A stretch of 64,000 bases of DNA from Sthenelais limicola (GCA_942159475.1 OW804096.1:136041640-136105639), one strand, 5' to 3'. Numbered from the stretch's first letter, positions 11,901 to 22,730 are shown. Notes: a model not told the origin generated them from the letters alone. Program-made: numbers and translations.

Positions 11901-12353
11901 CTGATTATTTTCTACCCTTTCATCATATAAATAACAATACCTATAGTAAATGGGCCCCTCTCCTAACGAAGAAGGATTACACTATACTATACACTATATA
12001 TTGCATATTATATTATGTGACACTGTTATCTGGTTGAGACATACGTATCTCATTTATTTACTCTACATTTGTTGTTTTATTATACTTAACTGTATTCCCA
12101 CATATATACTAAGCGGAGAGCAACAGTTGACCGCCTGATGTTAATCCTGTACTGGATTTACCTATTAGCAACTAGAAAAGGGTCTCGAAAAATCAATGTA
12201 AATGATTTTACCCAAACAAACTGTATAATATTATTATTAGGTTTATATATAGATAAAGGGAACGGTAGGAAGACCTAGGTGTAAATCCTAAAAGGTACCT
12301 AGAAACCTGTAGACCTGTTCATCAGAAAATTATTGTAAGATCACAGTGATGAA

Positions 12354-12384
12354 TAAAAGATATTTCTATTCTATTCTATTCTAA
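12354..12384 (+). repeat. AATAAA plus (TATTC)n retroposon-like 3' tail
   Basis: AATAAAAGATATTTC followed by TATTC repeats. A near-identical tail lies at 59829-59862, which suggests two insertions of one retroelement family with a pentanucleotide tail. Confidence 0.5.
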
Positions 12385-12451
12385 CATCAACTCTCCTTTT
12401 GCGTTATTATTCTATATCCTTCCATTATTCTATCCTATGGTTGTCTATGGT

Positions 12452-12497
12452 GACATTTATTTCTCCAACGTTTCGGGCATGTGATGCCCTTCCTCAG
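12452..12497 (-). ncRNA. Hammerhead-ribozyme-like core (degenerate)
   Basis: On the minus strand CTGAGGA (plus 12491-12497) is followed by one A, a perfect 6-bp stem with a 3-nt loop (GGGCAT-CAC-ATGCCC, 12475-12489), GAAA (12471-12474), and further on GTC (12452-12454). This is the order of hammerhead core elements. An extra A precedes stem II, and I cannot form stem I, so it may be inactive. Hammerheads of this style occur in Penelope-like retroelements. Confidence 0.45.
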
Positions 12498-12782
12498 TGA
12501 AAAAATATCATTATATTTAATATTATCATCATAAATAAAAGTGATTTTTTAAAAGATATTATCATATTTCGCTACCTATGTGGGCGTGGCCATATGGGGC
12601 TATATGCGAATCACATGACCCCCACATGACGTCATATGGCGGGACTTTTAAACACGGCAGTCGCCATATTAGCTCAGCAGCTTCAACATCTGATTTGTAG
12701 ATTTATTTTTACTAAACATACTAAATTTAAAAAAATATTATTATATTTGATATTATCATTATTAATAAAAGTGATTTTAGAA
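12494..12782. repeat. Pair of ~55-bp AT-rich direct repeats
   Basis: AAAATATCATTATATTTAAT...AATAAAAGTGATTTT at 12497-12552 recurs at 12727-12782 with few changes. The 170 bp between them is GC-richer and holds CRE and M-box motifs. Confidence 0.6.
12611..12634. promoter_or_regulatory. M-box and CRE motifs
   Basis: TCACATGA (12611-12618), the MITF/TFE M-box, and TGACGTCA (12627-12634), a perfect CRE inside the palindrome ATGACGTCAT, followed by GGCGGGAC. Motif matches only; function is inferred. Confidence 0.35.
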
Positions 12783-12889
12783 AAATATTATTGTATTATA
12801 TTATAAAATCATTGATTCAAATAACTGCGAAAAAGTTATATGTTTTTCCAGGAATTAAGCAAACCCTACATGTACAAATGTTATTTTTT

Positions 12890-12981
12890 AAGTCTTGGAC
12901 CGACAGAACCAACCCCGAAAAGGGGAGCCGGGATCCCAAGTCAGTCTAAATAAAATCTTTAAAAAAAAAAAAAAAAAAAAA
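12890..12981 (+). mobile_element. 3' end of a poly(A) retroposon
   Basis: GGGGAGCCGGGATCCCAAGT, then AATAAAATCTTT and about 20 A residues (12961-12980). This is a typical reverse-transcribed 3' terminus, ending 44 bp from exon 5. Confidence 0.55.
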
Positions 12982-13024
12982 TTTTTATATTATTTAATAC
13001 TATTTTATTGATGGATGTGATTAC

Positions 13025-13162
13025 CTTTGGAGGAGCCTTGATGCCGAGTTCAGATGACGGCATTCCGGTCACCTTGATCTCTAGCTCCTGGAGGCGACCC
13101 ACCAAGGAGTTGATGTGCTCCAGTAACTCCCGGTTCTGCAGCAACAACTGGTGTGTCCGTGC
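13025..13162 (-). CDS. NOS1AP: NOS1AP exon 5 of window: coiled coil, second half
   Basis: Forty-six residues, phase 0 at both ends, beginning ARTHQLLLQNRELLEHINSL and continuing VGRLQELEIKVTG, then a short linker ending IKAPPK. Heptad hydrophobics continue the helix from exon 4. The family signature A.VHQLLLQN.(D/E)(M/L)L.HI..LV...QELE.K is clear from knowledge of vertebrate NOS1AP. The acceptor is TGTTGTTGCAG/GCAC (AG at 13163-13164) and lies inside a CAACAG/GTCAGCAACAAC-type repeat (13163-13250). The donor is CCAAAG/GTAATC. Together with exon 4 it makes one uninterrupted coiled coil of roughly 90 residues. Confidence 0.95.
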
Positions 13163-13250
13163 CTGCAACAACAGCAACAACAGTCAGCAACAACAAAAGT
13201 CAGCAACAGCAACAACAACAGTCAGCAACAACAACAGTCAACAGTCACTC
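13163..13250 (-). repeat. CAACAG / GTCAGCAACAAC repeat over the exon 5 acceptor
   Basis: In the sense direction this is (TGTTGTTGC)n with repeated TTGTTGCTG units leading straight into the true acceptor TGTTGTTGCAG. The repeat therefore supplies the polypyrimidine tract and several TTGC(T/A)G near-copies of the 3' splice site. Confidence 0.8.
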
Positions 13251-13261
13251 AAGGATGGGTG

Positions 13262-13620
13262 AGTGAGAATGGTTGCTTTACGCCTTTATCAACACATCAA
13301 GGTTATATCAAGGGCGGGAGAGTTGAGAGGGAGTGAGTGAGTAAGAATGGTTGCTTTACGCCTTTATCAACACATCAAGGTTATATCAAGGGCGGGAGAG
13401 TTGAGAGGGAGTGAGTGAGGGAGATTGGTTGCTTTACGCCCTTATCAACACATTTAATATGGTTATATCAAGGGCGGGAGAGCTGAGAGGGAGGCAGTTT
13501 ATGATCATACCCAGGAAATAGAGATAGAGAAGTAGGGAGAGAGAGACAGAGGAAAGAGACAGAAAGGCACTTTATGTTCTTACCCAGGAAATAGAGATAG
13601 TGAAGTAGGGAGAGAGAAAC
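13262..13620. mobile_element. F5 retroposon-like repeat, copy 2, with tandem 5' part
   Basis: Three tandem copies (about 13262, 13335, 13417) of the GAGTGAG-GGTTGCTTTACGCC-CAAGGGCGGGAGAG unit, then the long GA-rich part with two ACCCAGGAAATAGAGATAG blocks. Confidence 0.7.
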
Positions 13621-13654
13621 AGAGAAAAGAAAAAAAAGAAATTTATTTCATTTA

Positions 13655-14454
13655 TCTTTTTCATCCTTAATCCTGGTGGCAGTTTCAGAAGGGAACTGAT
13701 CATACTTTCCAAGGTATAAGTCACTTTATTATTGACAACATCTACAACATTTTTTTTTTAATTTCTTGAATTTTTCCTAAACTTTTCACCCTTACCTGTG
13801 CCTCAATTATTGAAGAAAATAAATAGTTGAAATCGGATACGGTGAGAGACAAAACATTGAACATTGAAAAAATGTTCAATGAAAAAACATTGAAAAAATT
13901 AATTATATTTTATATTTTCCTTGACATTTCCCCTCTTACCTGTGCCTCAATTATTGAAGAAATAAACTGTTTTTATTGAAACAAATAATCATTTTTCATA
14001 TTTTTATATATTTACCTTGACATTTTCCCCTCTTACCTGTGCCTCAATCCTGGCCGTGGTTTCATCTGATTTTTTTTTTTAAATTCTTGAATTTTTTTCT
14101 AAACATTTCACCCTTACCTATGCCTCAATTATCACTAAAGAAATAGATTTTTTATTTTTGAAAAACTAAATTTCTGTATTTTCCCCTCTTACCTGTGCCT
14201 AAACTATTAAAGAAATAAACTGTTATCATTGAAAAAATGAATTATTTTTCTATATTTTATTATATTTTCCTCAACATTTTCCCCTCTTACCTATGCCTCA
14301 ATTATTGAAGAAATAAACTGTTATTATTGAAAAAATGAATAATTTTTTATATTTTCCTTGACATCTTACCTGTGCCTCAATTATTGAAGAGATAAACTGT
14401 TATCATTGAAAAAATTAATTATTTTTCATATTTTTTTATATTTTCCCCTCTTAC
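13655..14454 (-). repeat. Tandem array of exon 4 3' end and donor copies
   Basis: In the sense direction, seven copies of TTGAGGCA(C/T)AG/GTAAG(A/G) lie downstream of the true donor, at plus-strand positions near 14364, 14287, 14187, 14116, 14036, 13936 and 13792. They are spaced about 70-145 bp by AT-rich filler. Two blocks copy more exon: about 14038-14069 (sense SDETTARIEAQ versus exon [11 protein letters not shown]) and 13660-13701 (DQFPSETATRIK versus [12 protein letters not shown]). The intron is 1292 bp, so this array is most of it. Confidence 0.85.
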
Positions 14455-14670
14455 CTGTGCCTCAATCCTGGCAGCGGTTTCAGCGGACAACTGGTCCTTG
14501 AGCAGATGCACCTGTGCAATGGCGACCTGCGTCTGCTGCTGTTGCTGCTCCAGTTGCTGCCTCAACAGCTGCATCTGGTGGTGAGAACTCAGCGGTAACT
14601 CCAGGGTGGGCTGGAACGGGTCATCCGGTGCCAACTGTGGGGATGTCGGGGAACTGATCGTGCCTACAGC
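14455..14670 (-). CDS. NOS1AP: NOS1AP exon 4 of window: glutamine-rich coiled coil, first half
   Basis: This exon gives 72 residues in phase 0 at both ends (acceptor TTGCTTGCAG/GCTG, donor GAGGCACAG/GTAAGAGG). It runs from [12 protein letters not shown] through [15 protein letters not shown], a QQQQQ run, and [15 protein letters not shown] to [11 protein letters not shown]. The block HHQMQLL...[23 protein letters not shown] is diagnostic of NOS1AP and lies at the matching place in the vertebrate protein. Heptad leucines (MQLL, QQL, HLL, DQL) mark a coiled coil. The Q run is a short CAG-type repeat and may vary in length. The 3' end and donor of this exon are copied several times in the following intron (13655-14454). 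Confidence 0.95.
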
Positions 14671-14789
14671 CTGCAAGCAACAATCAAGTATGCTTGGTTA
14701 ATATTATTGTTATTATACAATTTTTATTCCAAAATGATTATATATATATATATAGGACATATGTTTTCTGTTTAACAGTTCTTCCAACT

Positions 14790-15075
14790 ATTAATTTGAT
14801 ATTTTTAGTTTAAAAAAAAAAGTTTGCAATGTTTCTGGCTGGGTAAACCAGTAAAGTAACTAAATATACTCGATACGAAGGCCTTCAAAACGCAATGATA
14901 TATTTAATACAATGTTCTGAAATTTGTTACACGGATTCATATGACCATAAGTGCCAAACTCCCTAAGAATCAGAACATTTAAATAAAGAGATCTTGAGAA
15001 AAAAACACTTTGAAAAATATTCATTAACCAATGACTTATGACTCATTTTCCTGAAACACATCACAAAGGTCCAAG
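14790..15075. mobile_element. F2 element, truncated
   Basis: Has the F2 inner part (AAAAGTTTGCAATGTTTCTG, GTAAAGTAACTAAATATACT) and one end, TGACTTATGACTCATTTTCC / GAAACACATCACA. The opposite end is missing. Confidence 0.75.
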
Positions 15076-15362
15076 CATCAAGGGCATCACGTATATATAT
15101 AAACCAGCCTATAGAGCTGCCAAGTGCCAGTGCCTGTAGCCTGGAACTCAATTAGCAGATATTCTGCCAACTTTTTTATTAACTAGAAATTGCTTTTATG
15201 CGTTGAACTACCTGGGCAAGAAGGGGCCAAGGTTACACCCATAAGGACGAAAAATATTGATTCCGGAGCCAAAATATTTGGATTATTGGAGGTATTTTGT
15301 CCAGGGGTGCGATATGAAATTGGCAAATTTCACAAAATATGAAATAAAAAAATTGTACTTGT

Positions 15363-15575
15363 GGTCAGGGCGTAGAAAAACGTACAATTCTACTTCAAAT
15401 TCTATCAAATGAACCAAATTTAAGACAAAAATGAGGTTAAATAAAATCAGATATTTTGAATCAATGCAATATTAGATATACCTAGCATTTATCATAATAA
15501 ATTGTTCATTCTAATTAAGGAGAATTGACTAAATGTGTAGAGGTTATGATTGTACATTTTCTGATTCCCTGACCC
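15363..15575 (-). mobile_element. F1 MITE, strongly decayed
   Basis: Ends GGTCAGGGCGTAGAAAAACG and TGATTCCCTGACCC with a recognisable F1 body (CAATGCAATATTAGATATAC). Confidence 0.65.
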
Positions 15576-15689
15576 TTGTATGGGGCCTACTATAAAGAAA
15601 TATACAAACAGAAACATAGTAGATTTTTAAAAACTTGTCTGAAATATTGTAGATATTTCATCAATTTCAAGCACAGTATAGTTTTGGGT

Positions 15690-15800
15690 TCCAGACACTA
15701 AGGTCCAATGGCGTTAAGACCCAGATGCTAGGGCCCAGAAATCGTGGACGCCAGGGTCCAGAATCCAGCCGCTAGAGCCCTACCCACATCAAACGCTAGG
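15690..15800. repeat. Degenerate tandem repeat (about 18-22 bp)
   Basis: Recurring CCAGA(C/T)(A/G)CTA(A/G)GG(T/C)CC motif: AGACACTAAGGTCC, AGATGCTAGGGCCC, GACGCCAGGGTCC, AGCCGCTAGAGCCC. Confidence 0.5.
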
Positions 15801-15812
15801 CACTCTAGGTCC

Positions 15813-15996
15813 AAACCCTCAGATCAGATAAGAATGTTATGTTAGCCTACTTCGCTAATCGGTTTCATGGGCTAGGAGTTTTAATGAGAACATAATGACA
15901 TTTTCCGGTCTTAATGGAATTGTAATGGCACTTTGCGGTTTAAGGCGAGAGGCTTTCCGTTCATTTGAAGGGACACTCCCATCTTTGGACCTAGAC
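15813..15996. repeat. F10 dispersed repeat, copy 1
   Basis: AAACCCTCAGATCAGATAAG ... GAGAGGCTTTCC ... TTTGAAGGGAC ... CCTAGAC, shared with 31826-32013 over the full length. Confidence 0.7.
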
Positions 15997-16390
15997 TGGG
16001 TTAAATATTGCATTGGTTGTCATGACTACCACACGTAACTCACTAGTGACATATGCACTGTGCATAACCCATTATAAAGACATTGTTCTCAGAGTAATGA
16101 GCATGTAATATATATATAACTATCATATATATTTCAGTTTACTTTTTCATTCACACTCAATGTCATATCAATGAGCTATCACATTAATAATCTAGGTTCA
16201 TTATTATCAATTCATTCTAAATGACGATTGCAAAGTTCAGTTCAGATCACTAAGCTCCATGGGGTCATTCAGGGTCAAAATGAAGGTCAGCACATAATGA
16301 AGATGGCGGACATATTGTTACCAACAATGCACCTAAAGTGATTCCCATTAAAGTATAGGCAGCTCTGATATAGATTTCACTGAAAAATTT

Positions 16391-16634
16391 GGGTCAGATT
16401 TTCAGGAAATGAACGATTGGCAGCTGTACATATTTAGTAAATTCTCCTACATTAGACTGAAAAATTTTAAAAATGAAGAATACCGGGTATATCTGAGTAT
16501 ATTTGGGATCGCATCGATTCAAAGTATCAGTTCTGTTATGTTAAACTGCATTTTGAAGCTCATTTTTGTCTTAAATGTGGGCTATTTGAGAGGATTGGTG
16601 AAGGTGAATTGTACATTTTCTCAAAATCTGACCC
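16391..16634 (+). mobile_element. F1 MITE copy (244 bp)
   Basis: GGGTCAGATTTTCAGGAAAT at left, TTCTCAAAATCTGACCC at right; flanks ATTT and ATAT. Body of the GTATCAGTTCTGTTATGTTA subtype. Confidence 0.9.
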
Positions 16635-17522
16635 ATATTCACACTCGATCATGCCAGTAATGAATGTCTGGGAAGTGCAATCAATGTGAAGTACATTTAC
16701 ATGTTATTCATTTCAACATTTCAAGGTCAAGTTGACCTTGAACCGAATGAAACCGGAAATGCGATAGCACAATCACAATCCACATTTGAAATGTTTTCTC
16801 AGTGGGTTCAATAATGGTTCATTAATGGTGTGTGTCGCATTATTAAATCGAACTACCAATATGTAAGTTTAGCTGAATTTAAAGATGTATCAGAGAAGAG
16901 AATATTCACAAAATGTCTTAGAGATTAATAAATAAATAAATATATACATATAGCCCTAATAGGAGCTGACATTCTAAATATATTTAACCCTGAATTATAG
17001 TATCTAAAATTGTTAGTGGCCGCCATTTTAGTTTTTGCGTTTTTTTTCAACTTTCCCATGCTCGAATTTTGTCGAACTTTGGATATGTTGTTCAGCACAC
17101 CTTAAAGTACAAGAATCGACCATGAAATGCTTTGTTTAATTTTTTGGGGGTTAATTCCTATATTGCCTCTACAACTCTTTGAAATAGAAGCCTGGGCGTC
17201 TAATCTGGGAAATACGGTATAAGCTATAATGGGAAATATTCCCATAAGCACACAACATTGAGAATAATTGCTGTAGGGGTAAGTGTTTGCTAACCGTCCC
17301 CGTGCCTCCTCGCCTCCATTCCTTCCTCACAAACTATAATAAATCACTAGCAATCAAACAAAATGGCGGACAAAGACAAGCTCGGAGGGTTTGAGAGTCA
17401 CATTGCCTGAATTCCTGATTTTGCCTTTGCAGCTTTTCTCTGAAGTAGATGGAATGGTACTGGTTGGGGAGGAGATTGATGGGAAAGGGCTTCCGGCAAG
17501 TTTTAGAGTCTACTTAGCTGGG

Positions 17523-18462
17523 TTAAAGCTACATTTTCAGCCATTACGACATAAAACTCACGTTATGATTTATAGGACTGGATTTATCAATATTCTGCTG
17601 CTGATATATGTCTATACAAGAGTTACTCATATTGTGACTTATAGGACTGGATTTATCAATATTCTGCTGCTGTTATATGTTTATACAAGAGTTACTCACA
17701 TTATGACTTATAGGACTGGATTTATCAATATTCTGCTGCTGGTATATGTTTATACAAGAGTTACTCATATCATGACTTCTAGGACTGGAGTTATCAATAT
17801 TCTGCTGCTGTTATATGTTTATACAAGAGTTACTCATATTATGACTTATAGGACTGAATTTATCAATATTCTGCTGCTGTTATATGTTTATACAAGAGTT
17901 ACTCATATTATGACTTATAGGACTGGATTTATCAATATTCTGCTGCTGTTATATGTTTATACAAGAGTTACTCATATTATTAACTTATAGGACTGGATTT
18001 ATCAATATTCTGCTGCTGTTATATGTTTATACAAGAGTTACTCATATTATGACTTATAGGACTGGATTTATCAATATTCTGCTGCTGATATATGTTTATA
18101 CAAGAGTTACTCATATTATGACTTATAGGACTGGATTTATCAATATTCTGCCGCTGTTATATGTTTATACAAGAGTTACTCATATTATGACTTATAGGAC
18201 TGGATTTATCAATATTCTGCCGCTGTTATATGTTTATACAATAATCTGAAGTCTAATCACCAAGAGAAAACTGCCGCCAGTGAGCGATAATAATTGAAGT
18301 CACTGCATGAAAGGATTTGGGTGTGTCCTCCAAATATAAATAAGGACGTCTTAGAAGCCCTGTAGCAAAAACAACTCGACAAAATCCTCCAATATTTTGG
18401 TCAAATGACTTTTAAGTAGGAAATGTTTAGTTTTTGGCCGACTTTAACAGAGTTTTAGATGG
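17523..18462 (-). mobile_element. F3 element with about ten internal 69-bp repeats
   Basis: Inverted relative to the copy at 10058. About ten 69-bp units (17568-18243) read TTATAGGACTGGATTTATCA...; the remaining F3 block is on the right (GAGCGATAATAATTGAAGTC, CTGTAGCAAAAACAACTCG). A long open frame encodes repeats of MTYRTGFINILLLLYVY, a by-product of the 3n period. Confidence 0.8.
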
Positions 18463-18584
18463 CGCTAAAGTTCAGATTTTAACGGAATCCATACCAGCAA
18501 CCAATGCAAAATAAAAAATTATTAAAGACATTTTATTGAGACTGATTTCGGTGGTACATGATATTCTCACAGAGCTCAAGACAG

Positions 18585-18618
18585 TGAGTGAGTGAGTGAG
18601 TGAGTGAGTGAGTGAGAG
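18585..18618. repeat. (GTGA)n microsatellite
   Basis: Eight GTGA units; possibly the remnant tail of an F5 retroposon. Confidence 0.8.
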
Positions 18619-18752
18619 ATACGAGTAGTAAAAACAACAAGGCTACTTTGACAATTTAATTATTTCAAATATCATATTCATTTCACTTCTTAGACAGGTA
18701 GTTCTCCAATCAATATGCTATCCCACTCTCACTATACGCGACTTCATATATT

Positions 18753-18953
18753 ATTACATAGGTATGTGATTTCAGGGGTGCTATTCAGGGGTGCTATTTG
18801 AAAAATCAAATAGCACCTATGTGCTATTTGAGTCGAATATCCACAAGATTGATCGAAAGTAAGATAAAATACTATCAAAAATCGAGTTCTCTTGTTGATT
18901 TAGTATGTAATAAATACCTAATAGCACTCCGTGCCATTAGGTATAAAAATGTG
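18753..18953. mobile_element. F7 hairpin element, empty copy
   Basis: Contains the hairpins GTGCTATTTG-AAAAAT-CAAATAGCAC and TACCTAAT...ATTAGGTA. Its second copy (39774-40291) carries two insertions in the loops, so this copy shows the pre-insertion state. Confidence 0.7.
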
Positions 18954-18956
18954 TAT

Positions 18957-19372
18957 ATGTAATGGGTTTTAAGAAAATGAGTCATAAGTCGCAAAATTGA
19001 TATTTTTCAAAGTGTTTATTTCACAAGATCACATCATTGGAATGTTCTGATTTTTAGGCAGTTCATCACTTATAGCTATATCAATCGATATATCAAATAT
19101 CAGGACAATCTATATAATATATCCTTTCGTTTTAAAGGTCCTTATATGGACTATATTTAGTTACTTTACTGTTTATCGACCCCAAGAAATATTGAAAACA
19201 TTTTTTTTTTAAACAAAAATTTAATATCAAACTTAAAATCTAGAAATACTTATAAGATTATAAGACTGTTTACTATCATTGGAATCCCCTTGATCTCATC
19301 TTTTCAAATCTAAAGATATCTCAAAATCTATTTTTTGCGACTTATGACTCATTTTCCTGAAACACATCACAT
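18957..19372. mobile_element. F2 MITE, complete (about 415 bp)
   Basis: Left end AAGAAAATGAGTCATAAGTC and right end GACTTATGACTCATTTTCCT form a terminal inverted repeat of about 35 bp. Both ends carry an AP-1 site (TGAGTCA). It abuts the F7 element directly. Confidence 0.85.
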
Positions 19373-19498
19373 ATAATCAAATCTAATATCTGACTATGTT
19401 TAACCTCCTCACCTAAAAGCTAGTAAGACCTAACACTATTGGTAATGAGGTTGCTGCCAAGACCTGGAGTGACACTGTGTTAAGCTGCCATCCTATAT

Positions 19499-19733
19499 GG
19501 GTCAGATTTTCTGAAAATGTACAATTAGCAGCTTTACACATTTAGGAAATTCTCCTCAATTAGGCTGAAAAATGAAGAATACCAGGTATATCTGTGTATA
19601 TTTGGTATCAAATTGATTTAAAGTATCAGTTCTGTTATGTTGAACTGCATTTGGAAGCTCATTTTTGTCTTAAATGTGGGCCATTTGAGAGGATTGGTGA
19701 AGGCGAATTGTACATTTTCTGAAAATCTGACCC
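19499..19733 (+). mobile_element. F1 MITE copy (235 bp)
   Basis: GGGTCAGATTTTCTGAAAAT at left, CTGAAAATCTGACCC at right, flanks ATAT and ATTT. Confidence 0.9.
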
Positions 19734-20205
19734 ATTTCCTTTATGTATCAGGGATACTTTGCCACCAAAGGCACCATAATGGCCTTCTTGGAAAAGCGTG
19801 AAAACCTCTTAGCTTGATTCCATTTGTGCACCTTTGAAGTTCGTTTACGCAGATTTCTGTGCCGGTAAGTTACTGTGTTAGTAAAAGACTACAATAGTAG
19901 GTGACCTTCAGGCAAAGTCTAAGGCCAGGACTTGAAAATGAATGTTTATACAGATGTGCTGTTGATATTAACAGTAATTAAAAACATATTTTTATATTTG
20001 ATAACCGAATTAGAAAATAGGAACCGAGCTATTTATATAGATTTGATCATTTTTCTTTTTTTCTTTTTAATACGATGTTGTACTAGGCATGATATTTCTA
20101 GATATTAATACGAGAATGCCCCAGAAGAAGATCGGTATTTTTCCCGGCCCCGGAGTAGGTCCACCACTACCATCCTAATGGGATTCTAATGGGATTGTGC
20201 GGTGA

Positions 20206-21196
20206 GTTTCCCTCAGTTATGAGGGATCTGAGAGCTTCTGAGCCTAGACAGTCCAGAATCTATGAGGCAACTGTTAATCAGGTTTACTTTGTAAAAATTC
20301 AAGTTATGGTAAGTTTCCCTCAGTTTGGAGGGATCTAACAGCCTCTGAGCTTATACAGTCCAGAATCTATAAGGCAACTGTTAATCAAGTTTACAATCAC
20401 TACGGAGAGAATAATGGTAAACTCTGTGATCAGAATTGAAGGCAGAAAATCCAAGTATAAGTTTCCCTCAGTTTGGAGGGAACTAACAGCTTCTGGGCTT
20501 ATACAGTCCAGAATCTATAAGGCAACTGTTAATCAAGTTTACAATCACTACCGAGAGAATAATTGTAAACTTTGTGATCAGAATTGAAGGCAGAAAATCC
20601 AAGTATAAGTTTCCCTCAGTTTGGAGGGATCTAACAGCTTCTGGGCTTATACAGTCCAGAATCTATAAGGCAACTGTTAATCAAGTTTACAAATCACTAC
20701 CGAGAGAATAATGGTAAACTGTGATCAGAATTGAAGGCAGAAAATCCAAGTATAAGTTTCCCTCAGTTTGGAGGGATCTAACAGCTTCTGAGCCTATACA
20801 GTCCAGAATCTATAAGGCAACTGTTAATCAAGTTTACAAATCACTACCGAGAGAATAATGGTAAACTTTGTGATCAGACTTGAAGGCAGAAAATCCAAGT
20901 ATAAGTTTCCCTCAGTTTGGAGGGATCTAACAGCCTCTGGGCTTATACAGTCCAGAATCTAGAAGGCAACTGTTAATCAAGTTTACAAATCACTACCGAG
21001 AGAATAATTGTAAACTTTGTCACTTGAAGGCATAACATTCAAGTTATGGTAAGTTCCCCTCAGTAAGTTCCCTCAGTTTGGAGGGATTTAACAGCTTCTG
21101 GGCTTATACAGTCCAGAATCTGTAAGGCAACTGTTAATCAAGTTTACAAATCACTACCGAGAGAATAATTGTAAACTTTGTGATCAGAATTGAAGG
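20206..21196. repeat. Minisatellite, about 148-bp unit, about 7 copies
   Basis: Unit starts GTTTCCCTCAGTTTGGAGGG and includes ACAGTCCAGAATCTATAAGG and AAATCACTACCGAGAGAATA. Unit starts near 20461, 20609, 20756 and 20905 give 147-149 bp spacing. The first and last units are partial. Confidence 0.9.
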
Positions 21197-21394
21197 GAGA
21201 GAGTTATCTGGAGGATGAGACTATGATGGAGATATGGGGAGAGGCAGCAGGGGCTGACAAGGACTGATTATAAGCCAATAGTCATGTTCTCAGGGTAATT
21301 ACAAGTCTACCACCTCATCAACACCTCCTCTCACTCAATCTACACAAATCCATATTAATCTCTCACTTAGAAAAGTTCGGGAAAACTCAATCAG

Positions 21395-21870
21395 AGGGAT
21401 AGATAGAGGGGGGAGGTGGGGGGGGAGAGAGGGGGAGAGGAATGAGGGAGATAGAGAGAGAACAAGGTGAGATGACGGGCAGAGAGAGAAAAGGAGGACA
21501 GGAGAGATAGGGAGAGAGAGAGAGGGGAGATAGATAGGAGAGGGATAGAGAGAGGGACAGCGAGAAGGGAGATAGAGAGGAGTGAAAGAGAGCGAGGGAC
21601 CGAGAGGGAGAGAGAGAGGGAAAGGGGAGGGAAGAGAGGGAGGAGAGAGAGGGGTAGAGAAGGAGAGAGAAAGGAAGAGAGAGTAGATAGAGGGCGAGAC
21701 AGAGGGGAGATAAAGAGGAGAGAGAGAGGAGATAGAGAGGGAGAGAGGGTGAGAGAGAATAGATAGAGAGGGAGAGAGAGAGTAGATAGAGAAGGAGAGA
21801 GAAGGGAGATCGAGAGGGAGAGAGAAGGGAGATCGAGAGGAGAGAGGGGAGATCAAGAGGAGATAGGGGA
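21395..21870. repeat. GA-rich tract
   Basis: Degenerate (GAGAGGGA)n / (GGAGATAGA)n on the plus strand, pyrimidine-rich in the sense transcript. The Ser/Leu/Pro ORFs here are not genes. Confidence 0.9.
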
Positions 21871-22014
21871 GATGTATGAGCTAAATTACACATCCTGACT
21901 TGTGGCTTCACCACGCTACATACACTTTCACACCTTGTGTGTCTGATACACAACTTCAGAACAACCACTCAGTGCATTTATTACACACTGAAATGCTGAT
22001 GACTGAGTCAATAA

Positions 22015-22686
22015 TAGGGGAGTTGCATAGCCGCCATTTTGAATCTTGATTCACATGGAATTGTGGGACTAATGGTACAGTCTACAATCTATAGAAAACA
22101 TGCCATGTTGAGCATGGTGTATTTATTAATGTTCTAATGTCAATATCCATGTGCTATACATGTTTCCATAGCACAAACCTTTATTTTTCCCATCATGCAT
22201 TTGGTTTTCATAGATCATTTATACAAGCTCTGATATTGGTGAAAATATTTTTGTAATTTTCGATAAAATTTTGCCAAATATTTGTATGTCGCTTTCATCA
22301 GAATCCATCCCAGCATGCACTGCAGTAGACATGCGCAGTGAGACATTTTTTTTTTTTTTTAAATTTTATTGGACAAAGTTTCAATCAATGATAATTCTCA
22401 TTCGCCAAGTTCAAACAAAAGCATTTAAATTACTATTTCTAACTCATAACTTTTCATAATCTGATATTCATTAGGACCTTAATTGGTCGTACAGTCATTA
22501 TTATTACCATTTTAATTTGATTAATCACATTATCTATAATTTAAGCAGTCATCGGTCTCTGCTGAATAGTTCATATTACACCGAGTCATTTCAACTAATA
22601 AATCAGCTCAATATGTTATTCTAAGACATGCTTATGTTACAAATACATCATATTTCAATCACAATCATGATCATGCAACTCCCCTA
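22015..22686. mobile_element. F4 MITE, copy 2, with an internal insertion
   Basis: Same ends as the copy at 291-635 (TAGGGGAGTTGCATAG and ATGCAACTCCCCTA). It is about 330 bp longer because of a block at about 22343-22668 that begins with a T run (TTTTTTTTTTTT), as expected of a poly(A)-tailed retroposed sequence in reverse orientation. Confidence 0.75.
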
Positions 22687-22730
22687 TTACACTCTTTAGC
22701 CTAAACTTTAGTTCTTCAACAAGACTCTAT

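Larger units (their letters stand above)
6236..13024 (-). other. Intron between exons 5 and 6 of the window
   Basis: 6.8 kb of non-coding DNA. Parts outside the listed repeats are AT-rich and uninformative. 6545-6830 is a CT-rich tract. 12100-12420 contains nothing I recognise except a retroposon-like tail at 12354. Confidence 0.8.

Noticed and set aside
17391..18249. Open frames of about 200 and 98 codons encoding repeated hydrophobic 23-residue units
   Set aside because: They arise from the 69-bp satellite of the F3 element; the same sequence is inverted or shortened in other copies and has no splice or start context.
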